From contig NZ_JAFEJK010000001.1 in NCBI RefSeq assembly GCF_016888515.1, positions 961,375-1,025,374 of the forward strand: 64,000 nucleotides of DNA, in the 5' to 3' direction. The notes under the pieces were generated by a model, which did no database searches, was not told where the DNA came from, and was given only the letters and a program-made list of their open reading frames with translations. This DNA comes from Shimia biformata (GTDB lineage Bacteria > Pseudomonadota > Alphaproteobacteria > Rhodobacterales > Rhodobacteraceae). Below, one piece after another: positions 1 to 7,994 of this stretch. Numbering within the stretch: the stretch's first letter is position 1; each line of letters begins with the position of its first letter. Made by a program: the position numbers and the translations under genes.

Positions 1-1
1 A

Positions 2-481
2 CCGCTGGCGGCGGATGCCAAGCGGGTCAGCGATATCGCGATGGACGTGTCCGAGCTTCTGATGCAGCTTGACCTGCCCGAAGGCGACGACAAGGCAACC
101 GTGGTGGCCTATCACGCGGCCTGTTCACTGCAGCACGGCCAGAAGATCAAGACCTTTCCCAAAGACCTTTTGAAACGGGCCGGGTTCACGGTGGTCGAAC
201 CGGCCGACAGCCACCTTTGCTGTGGATCGGCGGGAACTTACAACCTGATGCAGCCCGAGATTTCGAAACAGCTGAAGGCGCGGAAAGTGCGGACGCTGGA
301 GGCGAAGAATCCGGACATCATTGCGGCGGGAAATATCGGCTGCATGATGCAGATCGGTGGCGGAACCGAGGTGCCGATCGTGCATACGGTCGAATTGCTG
401 GACTGGGCCACAGGCGGCCCGCAGCCGCCGGCACTGACGGCCGAGGGTAAGCATGTGCCAGAGATCCCGATCCTCAGATAA
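2..481 (+). CDS. glcF: Glycolate oxidase iron-sulfur subunit GlcF, C-terminal part (5' end outside the window)
   Basis: The reading frame is open from base 2, so the gene begins before the window; 159 residues of the C-terminus are present. They form a CCG (heterodisulfide-reductase-type) cysteine domain: AYHAACSLQHG, then SHLCCGSAGTYN, then GNIGCMMQIGGG. This arrangement is typical of GlcF, the Fe-S subunit that passes electrons from the GlcD/GlcE flavoprotein of glycolate oxidase at the membrane. The frame ends at TAA 479-481. GlcD and GlcE would be expected just upstream, outside the window. Other CCG-domain Fe-S oxidoreductases such as lactate-utilisation LutA are the alternative; the C-terminal motif spacing favours GlcF. 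Confidence 0.88.
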   Translation, partial: PLAADAKRVSDIAMDVSELLMQLDLPEGDDKATVVAYHAACSLQHGQKIKTFPKDLLKRAGFTVVEPADSHLCCGSAGTYNLMQPEISKQLKARKVRTLEAKNPDIIAAGNIGCMMQIGGGTEVPIVHTVELLDWATGGPQPPALTAEGKHVPEIPILR

Positions 482-547
482 CCCGCGAAACGCCCGATTT
501 TTGCCTTAACCCGTGACTACGGTGCCCCTGTCATTGCAGGAGGTTTC

Positions 548-1327
548 ATGCGGTTTTTGGCGATCATCATTTGGCTTTGTGTTGCCCTTGCGCAGCCCCT
601 AGCGGCGCAACAAGGGTTGAAATCACTTCAAACCGGCCATGATGCGCGGGGGCTGGAAGCGGTTGGACGGCTCGAAATCGGAGGGCACGGATTCTGCACT
701 GGGGCATTGATCGCGTCAAACCTTGTCCTGACGGCCGCGCACTGCCTGTTTGACCAGAAGACCGGAAAGCGCGTGCGGGCGGACCAGATTGTATTTCGGG
801 CCGGGCTGCGCAATGGCCGGGCCAAGGCCATCGGCGAGGTGCGCGGCGCCGTAACCTTCCCAGGCTATAATTTCCGCGCCAAGAACCCCGGCGACCGGGT
901 CAAGAATGATTTTGCCCTTCTTCGTTTGCGTCGACCAATGGGGCGCGTGGTCGAGCCGTTCGAGATTGGCGGCAAGCTGACCCGCCGGAACCAGTCCGTG
1001 GCCGTCGTGTCCTATGCGAAAGGCCGCGAGAACGCCCCCAGCCTCGAGCGTGCCTGTAAAATTCTGGGGCGGCAGTCGACGGTCTATGTGCTGGAATGCG
1101 ACGTCGATTTCGGATCGAGCGGCGCGCCGGTGTTCAGCATGGAAGGCGGGCGTCCGCGCATCGTTTCGGTCATTTCCGCCAAGGCGGAGATGGACGGGCA
1201 GAACGTGGCGCTGGCGCCGATGCTGACACAGGGGGTCGTGGATCGGCTGAAACGAGAGTTGGATCGTGCTGGTGTCGATAACCGTACAGTCACAGGGGCA
1301 AAATTTCTGCGCGCCAGCGGGGGTTGA
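548..1327 (+). CDS. Secreted trypsin-like serine protease (S1 family)
   Basis: 259 residues with a clear N-terminal signal peptide (hydrophobic residues 3-17, cleavage near AAAQQ-like residues 18-21). The chymotrypsin-fold triad is visible: TAAHC with His65, NDFALL with Asp121, and GSSGAP with Ser191. The usual GDSGGP is changed to GSSGAP, a variant found in alphaproteobacterial secreted S1 proteases, so activity is likely but the oxyanion-loop Asp is absent. Cys66 could pair with an upstream Cys. An AGGAGG at 538-543 sets the ATG at 548. It is probably periplasmic or secreted; the substrate is unknown. It stands alone between glcF and the hsp20 gene. Confidence 0.85.
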   Translation: MRFLAIIIWLCVALAQPLAAQQGLKSLQTGHDARGLEAVGRLEIGGHGFCTGALIASNLVLTAAHCLFDQKTGKRVRADQIVFRAGLRNGRAKAIGEVRGAVTFPGYNFRAKNPGDRVKNDFALLRLRRPMGRVVEPFEIGGKLTRRNQSVAVVSYAKGRENAPSLERACKILGRQSTVYVLECDVDFGSSGAPVFSMEGGRPRIVSVISAKAEMDGQNVALAPMLTQGVVDRLKRELDRAGVDNRTVTGAKFLRASGG

Positions 1328-1351
1328 ACCGGCAAATTCAGATACCTAAAT
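1323..1351 (+). promoter_or_regulatory. Possible heat-shock (RpoH-like) promoter for the hsp20 gene
   Basis: TTGAAC (1324-1329), 15 bases, then CCTAAAT (1345-1351) resembles the sigma-32 pattern TTGAA-N13-16-CCnnATnT and lies about 95 bp before the Hsp20 start, overlapping the protease stop codon. The assignment rests only on this partial match and the stress role of the downstream gene. Confidence 0.25.
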
Positions 1352-1446
1352 CAGGGAGGCAGGACGCCAATCGGGTCCTGTGCTTCCGCCTGTCCCATGA
1401 GGGAAGGCATCACATATCAGTTGTCGCTCAAGAAGGAGGATGACAC

Positions 1447-1923
1447 ATGCGGACTTATGATTTCGCACCGCTTTACCGGTCCACGGTCGGGTTCGACCAG
1501 CTTGCCAGCATGATGGACCGAGTTCTGTCCAATGATGCAGGACAATCCAGCTATCCACCCTACAACATCGAAAAAACCGACGATGACCACTATCGCATTT
1601 CTATCGCGGTGGCCGGGTTTTCGGCGGATGAATTGTCGATCGAGGTGAAGGAACACGCGCTGATCGTTACCGCGCGCAAAGCCGAGGACGACACCGAGCG
1701 CACCTATCTGCATCGCGGCATTGCCACCCGTGCATTTGAACGCCGCTTCCAGCTGGCCGACCATGTGCGCGTTACCGGGGCAAGCCATGCCGATGGTATG
1801 CTGCACATCGATCTGGAACGCGAGATTCCCGAAGCGTTGAAACCGCGCCGGATCGAGATCACCAGCGCCAAACCTGCGATTTCGTCCAAGAAGGACGTTG
1901 TGGACGCTGAAACCGTCAACTGA
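1447..1923 (+). CDS. Small heat shock protein, Hsp20/IbpA family
   Basis: 158 residues with the IbpA-type layout: a short N-terminus (YDFAPLYRSTVGFDQL, residues 3-18), an alpha-crystallin domain from about residue 37 (PPYNIEKTDDDHYRIS) to 135, and a C-terminal tail. Within the domain, the YLHRGIATRAFERRFQLADHV stretch (residues 88-108, in pieces) is characteristic of alphaproteobacterial HspA/IbpA proteins. It should act as an ATP-independent holdase for unfolding proteins in the cytosol. AAGGAGGA at 1433-1440 gives a very strong ribosome binding site for ATG 1447. The gene is monocistronic, with a terminator about 60 bp downstream. Confidence 0.92.
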   Translation: MRTYDFAPLYRSTVGFDQLASMMDRVLSNDAGQSSYPPYNIEKTDDDHYRISIAVAGFSADELSIEVKEHALIVTARKAEDDTERTYLHRGIATRAFERRFQLADHVRVTGASHADGMLHIDLEREIPEALKPRRIEITSAKPAISSKKDVVDAETVN

Positions 1924-1966
1924 TCGCGATTGGTCCACCGGCTCGGGTCCTAGCCCGAATCCCGGA

Positions 1967-1985
1967 GCGTATTGACAAGAAAGAA
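1967..1985 (+). repeat. Degenerate copy of the short intergenic element
   Basis: GCGTATTGACAAGAAAGAA matches the element at 11362-11382 and 57584-57604 apart from a 2-base gap. It lies just after hsp20 and runs into the stem of the terminator. Confidence 0.4.
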
Positions 1986-2010
1986 GGGGGGCGCGTGGCG
2001 TCCCCCTTTG
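1984..2010. terminator. Rho-independent terminator between convergent hsp20 and the phytase-like gene
   Basis: AAGGGGGGCGC (1984-1994), loop GTG, then GCGTCCCCCTTT (1998-2009) forms an 11-bp GC-rich stem with one G-U pair. T residues follow on the plus strand and an A-rich run (ACAAGAAAGAA) precedes it, so it could serve both convergent genes. Confidence 0.8.
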
Positions 2011-2032
2011 TGCATTTCTGATGTACCCAAGC

Positions 2033-4204
2033 TTAGTTCAAGGCACCCGACACTGTGCCGGACTGCCAGAACAGGGTCTCGCCCGAATGGTCGTCGACAC
2101 CGTCGTTGTCGGTTGATACGAAGATGCGCCCGTCCTCGGTGATTGCCAGTCCTTCGACCTTGTCCAGCACGTATCCGCCTGTCGACAGCATCTCGGGGAT
2201 GAGGTCGCGCACAAGTTCTTTGGACACGACGGGCAGATCGCCGCCAAGCGGGGCAGGGGTCATCTCGGCCAGCGGAATGCGATAGATCTTTTTGGTCACC
2301 GCCCGGTGGTCATGCTGGTTGTCGCGTTCGACGACATAGACGTATTCGCCAAAGCGGGTGATCTCGGACAGACCGACCCAGCCGGTATCAGGCTGAGCCT
2401 TTTCATAGGCCACCGCGCCCCATTCCCCGGTTTTGGTATTGTAGGCAACAAGCTTGACGTGATTTGCTGGGTCGTCTTTCCACTCGCGCTGGACAGCCAT
2501 CCAGAGCGTGTCGCCGATCATGGTCACGCCTTCGAAACCAAAGCGCTTCTCGACCGCCATCAGTGCCGGCGGCAGGCCAATTTCTTTCACGATTTCACCG
2601 TTGGGCGCGACCTGGTAGAGGGCGTGCGGCACAACCCGGTCGGTGCGACCTTCGGATGCGACCCAGAACCCGCCATTTCCGTCCAGCGTGATACCTTCCA
2701 TGTCAAGCTTCTGTGCGGGCTGGCCGGCGCGGGTGACACGGATGACATCGACGATACGAGCGGGCTGATGTGAAACGTCGATTTTGAAGATGGTTGGCTG
2801 CATGGCATAGAAGCTGTCATTCACCGCCCAGATGATGTCGCCCTTGTCGGCGACCATACCCGAGATCGCACCCCAGCCGGTCAGTTGGTCCATACCATTC
2901 GATGTCAGCATAGGGTAACTGGTCGGCGCGTCCTGGTATTCGAACAACATAACATGGGCGCGCGCGCCGCCGTCTTCGATCAGGTCCTTTTCGTTGGCTG
3001 AGATCAGCAGATTACGTTCGGGGAGCGCGACATAACCCTCGGGGCCAACACCCGAGGGCAAAAGCTGTTTCAGGACGGGCGCGGCAGGATCCGTGACGTC
3101 ATAAACGCCGACGATCGAGCCGCGCTCGGATCCAACAAAGACGTAAGGCGTGTCGCCGAAGCGGGCAAAGGTCACCGATTCCGGTTCGACGCCCTTCTTG
3201 TTCGAGCGTTTCTCGGGGTAGTGGCCAATTTCCACGATAGCATGTTCAAAGCTGGCGCCGCTGTCATAGACCAGCGTGCCGTCCTTCTTGAAGATCGACC
3301 AGCCCCGGCTGCCGCCTTTGTAATCGCCTTCGTTGGCCGTCGCGAAATGCATGTCGTCGATCCAGGTGACTGCGTCGGGTTCGCGGGCCACGCCCGTGGC
3401 GCTGTCGGTGAAAGCCAATGCACGTTCGCGCTGTGTGTCGATCCCTTCAAGGTCAACGCTCCCGGCAGGGAAATGCGACTTCACCAAACCGTCCTTGCCG
3501 ACAATCACGATATGATTGTTTTCCTGCAGCGTAACCACGGTTTCGCCCAGAGAATTGATTGACACAAATTCGGGTTCGGGATCGGAAGGGGCGATCTCGG
3601 CAAGCCCCTGCAGGCCGACCATCTGCATGGATCCGCAGTCCAATGCGCCTGCCTTCAGGCCGACCAGAGCCAAGTGGCCTGCGGGCAATTGCGGGAGACC
3701 GCCATCATTCAGGTCTTCGTCACGTTCGTTTTCGATTGCGACGGCAACAAAGCTCTGGTCCGGGGCAATGGCAATGGAATCCGGCTGACCACCCAGGTCG
3801 CAGCGCCCGAGTTCGGCCTTGGTGTCGATGTCAATTGCGGCGAGGTGACCGGAAGGCGCGACAAAGCTGTCCGAGGTATTCACGCCGACAAATGCCGTGC
3901 GACCCACCATGCCGACGCTGGTCGGTTCACCATCCAGCGCGATATTGCCCAGTGGTTTCGGGTCATGGGCATCGGTGATGTCGATCAGGCCAAGGGCCGA
4001 AAGCGGACTGTCGGTATAGACCAGTGTCAGGCCGTCATCGCTGGCCGCAATGATCTCGGCCGAGGATTCGCGGCTGGTGTCGGCGTCCTGCGACATGTTG
4101 CGCGGGGTGGCAAAACTGGCGATACGGTTGAAATTCATCTCGGCCAATGCGCCGTTGGCGGCAAGCGCCAGGGACGAGGTCAGGCAGATGGTTCGGAAAG
4201 ACAT
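2033..4204 (-). CDS. Exported esterase-like/phytase-family beta-propeller protein
   Basis: 723 residues from ATG 4204, chosen because it is followed at once by a signal peptide (MSFRTICLTSSLALAANGA, cleavage near ALA-EM) and preceded by GGAG; the open frame extends upstream but without such signals. The N-terminal half (about 25-430) has repeated WD-like strands (LGLIDITDAHDPKPLG, HLALVGLKAG, YVFVGSERGSIVGVYDVTDPAAP), as in choice-of-anchor-I/YncE propellers. The C-terminal half (about 440-720) carries the 'esterase-like activity of phytase' signature (LTGWGAISGMV, LDMEGITLDGNGGFWVASEGR, FGFEGVTMIGD, VEGLAITEDGRIFVSTDNDGVDD). It is probably periplasmic and metal binding. The true substrate is unknown; phosphate ester or phytate hydrolysis is a family guess. 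Stands alone. Confidence 0.75.
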   Translation of the reverse strand: MSFRTICLTSSLALAANGALAEMNFNRIASFATPRNMSQDADTSRESSAEIIAASDDGLTLVYTDSPLSALGLIDITDAHDPKPLGNIALDGEPTSVGMVGRTAFVGVNTSDSFVAPSGHLAAIDIDTKAELGRCDLGGQPDSIAIAPDQSFVAVAIENERDEDLNDGGLPQLPAGHLALVGLKAGALDCGSMQMVGLQGLAEIAPSDPEPEFVSINSLGETVVTLQENNHIVIVGKDGLVKSHFPAGSVDLEGIDTQRERALAFTDSATGVAREPDAVTWIDDMHFATANEGDYKGGSRGWSIFKKDGTLVYDSGASFEHAIVEIGHYPEKRSNKKGVEPESVTFARFGDTPYVFVGSERGSIVGVYDVTDPAAPVLKQLLPSGVGPEGYVALPERNLLISANEKDLIEDGGARAHVMLFEYQDAPTSYPMLTSNGMDQLTGWGAISGMVADKGDIIWAVNDSFYAMQPTIFKIDVSHQPARIVDVIRVTRAGQPAQKLDMEGITLDGNGGFWVASEGRTDRVVPHALYQVAPNGEIVKEIGLPPALMAVEKRFGFEGVTMIGDTLWMAVQREWKDDPANHVKLVAYNTKTGEWGAVAYEKAQPDTGWVGLSEITRFGEYVYVVERDNQHDHRAVTKKIYRIPLAEMTPAPLGGDLPVVSKELVRDLIPEMLSTGGYVLDKVEGLAITEDGRIFVSTDNDGVDDHSGETLFWQSGTVSGALN

Positions 4205-4358
4205 GGGGAACTCCGTTTTGGAATGTGCTGCCCGGGCATGGCGGTGGCGCGTTACAGGTGGATGACAAACAGGTGTCAATTTCCTGACAGCCCGAAAAAG
4301 CGCTTGTCCGCCAGAACGGATGTGGTCTGATGCCGGCACTCGATCAGAAGGGACGCAG

Positions 4359-5138
4359 ATGGACTACGATGATGCCTACGCAAATGCCGCCTATATCCCC
4401 GGGGCCGAGGATTACCCGCCCAGATGGGAACGGGACGCCGCCGCGTTTCGGGCATCCAGCAGGAGTGAAGCCGGGATTTCATATGGCGCGGGCCGGCGAG
4501 AGGCGTTTGACCTGTTTTTGCCAAGCGGTGACGCCAAAGGGTTGCTGGTCTTTGTCCATGGCGGATACTGGCTAAAGTTTCACCGACACCACTGGTCGCA
4601 TCTAGCCGCGGGTGCGGTGGCGTGCGGCTGGGCGGTGGCGATACCGTCATATGACCTTGCCCCGACTGCACGGATCGCAACGATAACCCGCCAGATCGCC
4701 GCGGCGGTGACTGCGGCGGCGGGATGTGTGGCGGGGCCAATCGTGCTGACAGGGCATTCCGCTGGGGGGCAACTGGTGGCGCGCATGGCATGCGAAGGAG
4801 TCCTGCCGGACGATGTCGCGGCGCGTGTGACGCGCGTGGTGCCGATCTCACCGGTCACCGATCTGCGCGAGATTATGAAGACATCAATGAACGCCGATCT
4901 GCGGCTTGATGCAGCAGAGGCCGCAGCCGAAAGCCCTCACCTGCATCAACCGCGCGGCGGACTTGAGGTCACGGTCTGGGTGGGCGCGAAAGAGCGGCCC
5001 GTGTTTCTGGATCAGGCCAGGTGGCTGGCCGATGCCTGGGGCGTGGACCTGTTGATCGCCGGGGGCAGGCACCATTTCGATGTTATCGAGGCGCTGGAGG
5101 ACAAGGACAGCCTGATGATGCGCTGCCTTCTTGGGTGA
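4359..5138 (+). CDS. Alpha/beta hydrolase, kynurenine formamidase-like
   Basis: 259 residues starting at ATG 4359, preceded by GAAGGGA; an upstream in-frame ATG at 4320 lacks a good ribosome binding site. The oxyanion-hole motif HGGYW (from His67) and nucleophile elbow GHSAGG (Ser134) are those of the esterase/arylformamidase branch, and a C-terminal GGRHHFDVIEAL supplies the likely catalytic His. The region that usually supplies the Asp reads WVGAKERPVF, so the acid residue is uncertain. In kynurenine formamidases of this type N-formylkynurenine is cleaved in tryptophan breakdown, but no kynureninase or tryptophan dioxygenase gene is nearby, so the substrate is open. Ends 14 bp from the convergent P1-family peptidase. 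Confidence 0.75.
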   Translation: MDYDDAYANAAYIPGAEDYPPRWERDAAAFRASSRSEAGISYGAGRREAFDLFLPSGDAKGLLVFVHGGYWLKFHRHHWSHLAAGAVACGWAVAIPSYDLAPTARIATITRQIAAAVTAAAGCVAGPIVLTGHSAGGQLVARMACEGVLPDDVAARVTRVVPISPVTDLREIMKTSMNADLRLDAAEAAAESPHLHQPRGGLEVTVWVGAKERPVFLDQARWLADAWGVDLLIAGGRHHFDVIEALEDKDSLMMRCLLG

Positions 5139-5152
5139 CGTTCAACAAACCG

Positions 5153-6130
5153 TCACAGAGACGACCAGCAGGGGTGGGTGTCGCCCGCGGCCGGCGTGGC
5201 AAGGAACACCGCACGGGCAATCGCGCGCGCAAGACAGGTTGCCGCGGCATGACCCAGAATCAGGGGATCGCCCACCGGGTCGGCAAGTGGTTTCGCACCA
5301 GTGGAGGCGGCAAAGACTAGGTCTCCGTCCATCGGAGTGTGCGCGGGCACCAGCGCGCGCGCCATGCCGTCATGGGTCGCGGTGGCCATGCGGGTGCATT
5401 GCGCCTGATCCAGAACGGCATCCGTGGCGACAATCGCAATTGTCGTGTTGTGCATCGAGAACTTGGTATCGGGCATGGACTTGGGGTAGTCCGGGGCGGT
5501 GCCGAGACCGCCGAATTCGTCCCCCTGTTCCCAAGGGGCGGCCCAGAAATGACGGCTGCCCGGCACTGTGGCGTCCCCCAGCGCATTGACCGCGACCAGT
5601 GCGCCGACGGTATGGCCTGAAGCAAGCACCGCCGAGGCCGAGCCCAGTCCGCCCTTGAGTGACGCCAGCGTGCCGCCCGTGCCTGCGCCATGACTACCAA
5701 GGTCAAAGCGCTCCGCTGCCGCCGCGAGCGCTGCGCGGCCAAGCGCATTATATGGGTTCTCGGTCCAGTTTTTGTCGCCGCCGTTCAACAGGTCGAACAG
5801 GATCGCAGCTGGGACAATTGGCACATGCTGGTCGCCCACCGCAAAACCGCGCCCCATCGCGCGCAACCCGTCCGCGACACCCGAGGCGGCGTCCAGACCC
5901 AGTGCCGATCCCCCCGACAGGACCAGGGCATCAACCTGCTGCACCGTCTTGTCTGGCGCCAGAAGGTCCGTCTCGCGCGTCCCCGGCGCGCCGCCCATGA
6001 CATGCACACCGGCGGTAAACGGGCGGTCGGCGGTCAGGACCGTGACTCCGGATTTCAGCCCCGCATCCGAGGCATTTCCGACCTTCAGCCCAGCGACATC
6101 GGTAATCAGGTTCATCTCTCCGGGGTGCAT
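5153..6130 (-). CDS. P1-family (S58, DmpA/NylC-type) aminopeptidase or amidohydrolase
   Basis: 325 residues. The N-terminal LITDVAGLKVGNASD, the glycine-rich VLSGGSALGLDAASGV (about 70-85), GAGTGGTLASLKGG, and the autoprocessing site MHNTTIAIVATDA (Met226; cleavage expected between Asn228 and Thr229) are hallmarks of the P1/NylC N-terminal nucleophile fold. The precursor cuts itself to expose the catalytic Thr. Known members hydrolyse beta-peptides, D-aminoacyl amides or nylon oligomers. AAGGAA precedes the ATG at 6130; an internal ATG at 6115 is the alternative. It is divergent from the creatinase gene across 190 bp, which allows shared regulation. No signal peptide, so cytoplasmic. Confidence 0.88.
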   Translation of the reverse strand: MHPGEMNLITDVAGLKVGNASDAGLKSGVTVLTADRPFTAGVHVMGGAPGTRETDLLAPDKTVQQVDALVLSGGSALGLDAASGVADGLRAMGRGFAVGDQHVPIVPAAILFDLLNGGDKNWTENPYNALGRAALAAAAERFDLGSHGAGTGGTLASLKGGLGSASAVLASGHTVGALVAVNALGDATVPGSRHFWAAPWEQGDEFGGLGTAPDYPKSMPDTKFSMHNTTIAIVATDAVLDQAQCTRMATATHDGMARALVPAHTPMDGDLVFAASTGAKPLADPVGDPLILGHAAATCLARAIARAVFLATPAAGDTHPCWSSL

Positions 6131-6319
6131 GCTTTCTTCCTTCTTGCCGACATGTCGCGGTTGAACCTAACCGCGCTTTTGCATGTCGCCAACAGGCTTG
6201 ATCCTCTCCATCATCTGCGCCACAAATCACCAAGGCACTGGCGATGGCGTCGCCACAGGGCATGCCCCTGCGCCCGTTCCCCTGTCCTGAACGCCGGGAC
6301 CTCTTGCAAGGAGGTCGAC

Positions 6320-7528
6320 ATGACAGCCCGTCCTGAATTCTTTCGTTTCCACAACGGCGAAAAGGCCACGCTGCCCTTTGCCGAAGCCGAATATCACCAA
6401 CGCCTTGCCGGTCTTCGTGCAATCCTGTCGCGCGAGGGGCTGCAGGCGGCCGTGCTGACGTCTATGCACAACGTCGCCTACTATTCTGGCTTTCTTTACT
6501 GCAGTTTCGGTCGGCCTTATGCGGTTGTCGTGACGGCCACGGAGTGCGTCACAATTTCCGCCGGGATTGACGCTGGGCAACCTTGGCGCCGGTCGGTCGG
6601 TGACAACATCACCTACACCGACTGGCAACGCGACAATTTCTGGCGCGCGGTGCGGTCTGTGACCGGAGAAGGCGCGCGGATCGGTTATGAGGGCGATCAC
6701 CTGACATTGGCACAAATGGCGCGGCTGGATGGGTTCCTTTCCCCCTCACACAGCACCGATATTGCCCCCGCCACGATGGTGCAGCGGATGCACAAGTCAC
6801 CTGCCGAGATTGATTTGATCCGCGCAGGAGCCGCCGTTGCCGATGTTGGCGGCTATGCCATCCGCGACGCGGTGAAGGCGGGTGTCCGAGAGATCGACGT
6901 CGCCATGGCCGGGCGCGACGCGATGGAGTTGGAAATCGCGTCCCGTTTCCCAGAGGCCGAGTATCGCGACACATGGGTCTGGTTCCAGTCCGGGCTCAAC
7001 ACAGACGGCGCCCATAATCCGGTTACGGGGCGAGTGCTGGAGCGCGGCGATATCCTGTCACTGAACACGTTTCCGATGATCTCGGGCTATTACACCGCGC
7101 TGGAACGGACGATGTTTGTCCAAGAGGTGGACGCCGATAGCCTGGCCCTTTGGCAGGCCAACATCGAGGCGCACGAACTGGGCATGTCGCTGTTGAAACC
7201 CGGTGCGACCTGCGCCGAAGTCACCCACGGCATCAACGCTTTCTTCGCCGAGCGCGACCTCCTGCAATACCGCAGCTTCGGCTATGGCCATTCGTTTGGC
7301 GTTCTCAGTCATTTCTATGGACGCGAGGCGGGCCTCGAACTGCGCGAGGATATCGACACGGTGCTGGAGCCGGGAATGGTGATCTCGATGGAACCGATGC
7401 TGACCATTCCCGACGGACAGCCCGGTGCGGGCGGCTACCGCGAACATGACATCCTCATTATCACTGAAGACGGGAACGAGAATATCACCGGATACCCCTA
7501 TGGGCCGGAGTTCAACCTGGTCGGCTGA
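6320..7528 (+). CDS. Creatinase (creatine amidinohydrolase, EC 3.5.3.3)
   Basis: 402 residues, the family length (about 403). It hydrolyses creatine to sarcosine and urea and has the 'pita-bread' fold of M24 peptidases without the metal site. Diagnostic segments: YCSFGRPYA (Phe63 and Arg65), YTDWQRDN, FQSGLNTDGAHNPVTGR with the catalytic His232, FPMISGYYTALERT, FGYGHSFGVLSH, GREAGLELREDIDTVLEPG and GGYREHDILI. The match to the Pseudomonas enzyme, from memory, is long and nearly gap-free. AAGGAGG at 6308-6314 fixes ATG 6320. No creatininase, sarcosine oxidase or urease gene is in the window, so the rest of the pathway lies elsewhere. The divergent P1-family peptidase is its only neighbour. Confidence 0.93.
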   Translation: MTARPEFFRFHNGEKATLPFAEAEYHQRLAGLRAILSREGLQAAVLTSMHNVAYYSGFLYCSFGRPYAVVVTATECVTISAGIDAGQPWRRSVGDNITYTDWQRDNFWRAVRSVTGEGARIGYEGDHLTLAQMARLDGFLSPSHSTDIAPATMVQRMHKSPAEIDLIRAGAAVADVGGYAIRDAVKAGVREIDVAMAGRDAMELEIASRFPEAEYRDTWVWFQSGLNTDGAHNPVTGRVLERGDILSLNTFPMISGYYTALERTMFVQEVDADSLALWQANIEAHELGMSLLKPGATCAEVTHGINAFFAERDLLQYRSFGYGHSFGVLSHFYGREAGLELREDIDTVLEPGMVISMEPMLTIPDGQPGAGGYREHDILIITEDGNENITGYPYGPEFNLVG

Positions 7529-7535
7529 CCGACTG

Positions 7536-7558
7536 CTTTTTTCTGGTCGAAAATACCC
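7536..7558 (-). repeat. Diverged copy of the short intergenic element
   Basis: Read on the minus strand the sequence is GGGTATTTTCGACCAGAAAA followed by AAG. It has the same layout (GnGTATTT-nn-ACnAGAAA) as the copies at 11362 and 57584. It lies between the 3' ends of the convergent creatinase and cupin genes. Confidence 0.4.
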
Positions 7559-7643
7559 AAAGCCTGGACGCGCAGCGTCCGGGCCACGCCCAAATCGGTG
7601 TGCTGGCAGCTTTGCTGCATGCAGACCGGGCGGGAGTGCCGCG

Positions 7644-7994
7644 TCAAAGGCGGATCACGTAATCCTTGGTTGTGGTCTCGACAACTTCCCAAGTGCCGGC
7701 AAACCCGGGGCGCAGAATATGGGCATCTCCGGCCTTCAATGTCACCGAAGACCCGTCGTCACCTGTCAGGACAGAGACACCGTCGAGGATGCGGAAATAC
7801 TCCCACTCGTCGTAGATCACACGCCATTTACCGGGGGTCGAACGCCATATTCCGGCATAAAGGCCGTCGCGCTCTTCCAGGTTCCAGGTGGTGAAGACCG
7901 GGTTCCCTGCGATCAGGCGGTCGGGGGCGGGACTGTCGGTTTCGCCTTCGCCAGAGATAGTAACAGGCAGGGACAGCTTCTGGGCATCGGTCAT
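7644..7994 (-). CDS. Small cupin-domain protein (cupin_3/DUF861-like)
   Basis: 116 residues making a single cupin barrel: TTWNLEERDGLYAGIWRSTPGKWRVIYDEWEYFRILDG followed by VTLKAGDAHILRPGFAGTWEVVETTTKDYVI (given in parts: motif 1 lies near residues 45-75, motif 2 near 85-105). This resembles the DUF861/EutQ group, often of unknown substrate. Metal-binding residues are degenerate: WEYFRILDG replaces a classical HxH. Its ATG at 7994 overlaps the stop codon of the sodium channel gene by 4 bp, so the two are translationally coupled. Whether it binds a small molecule or regulates anything related to the channel is unknown. Confidence 0.75.
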   Translation of the reverse strand: MTDAQKLSLPVTISGEGETDSPAPDRLIAGNPVFTTWNLEERDGLYAGIWRSTPGKWRVIYDEWEYFRILDGVSVLTGDDGSSVTLKAGDAHILRPGFAGTWEVVETTTKDYVIRL

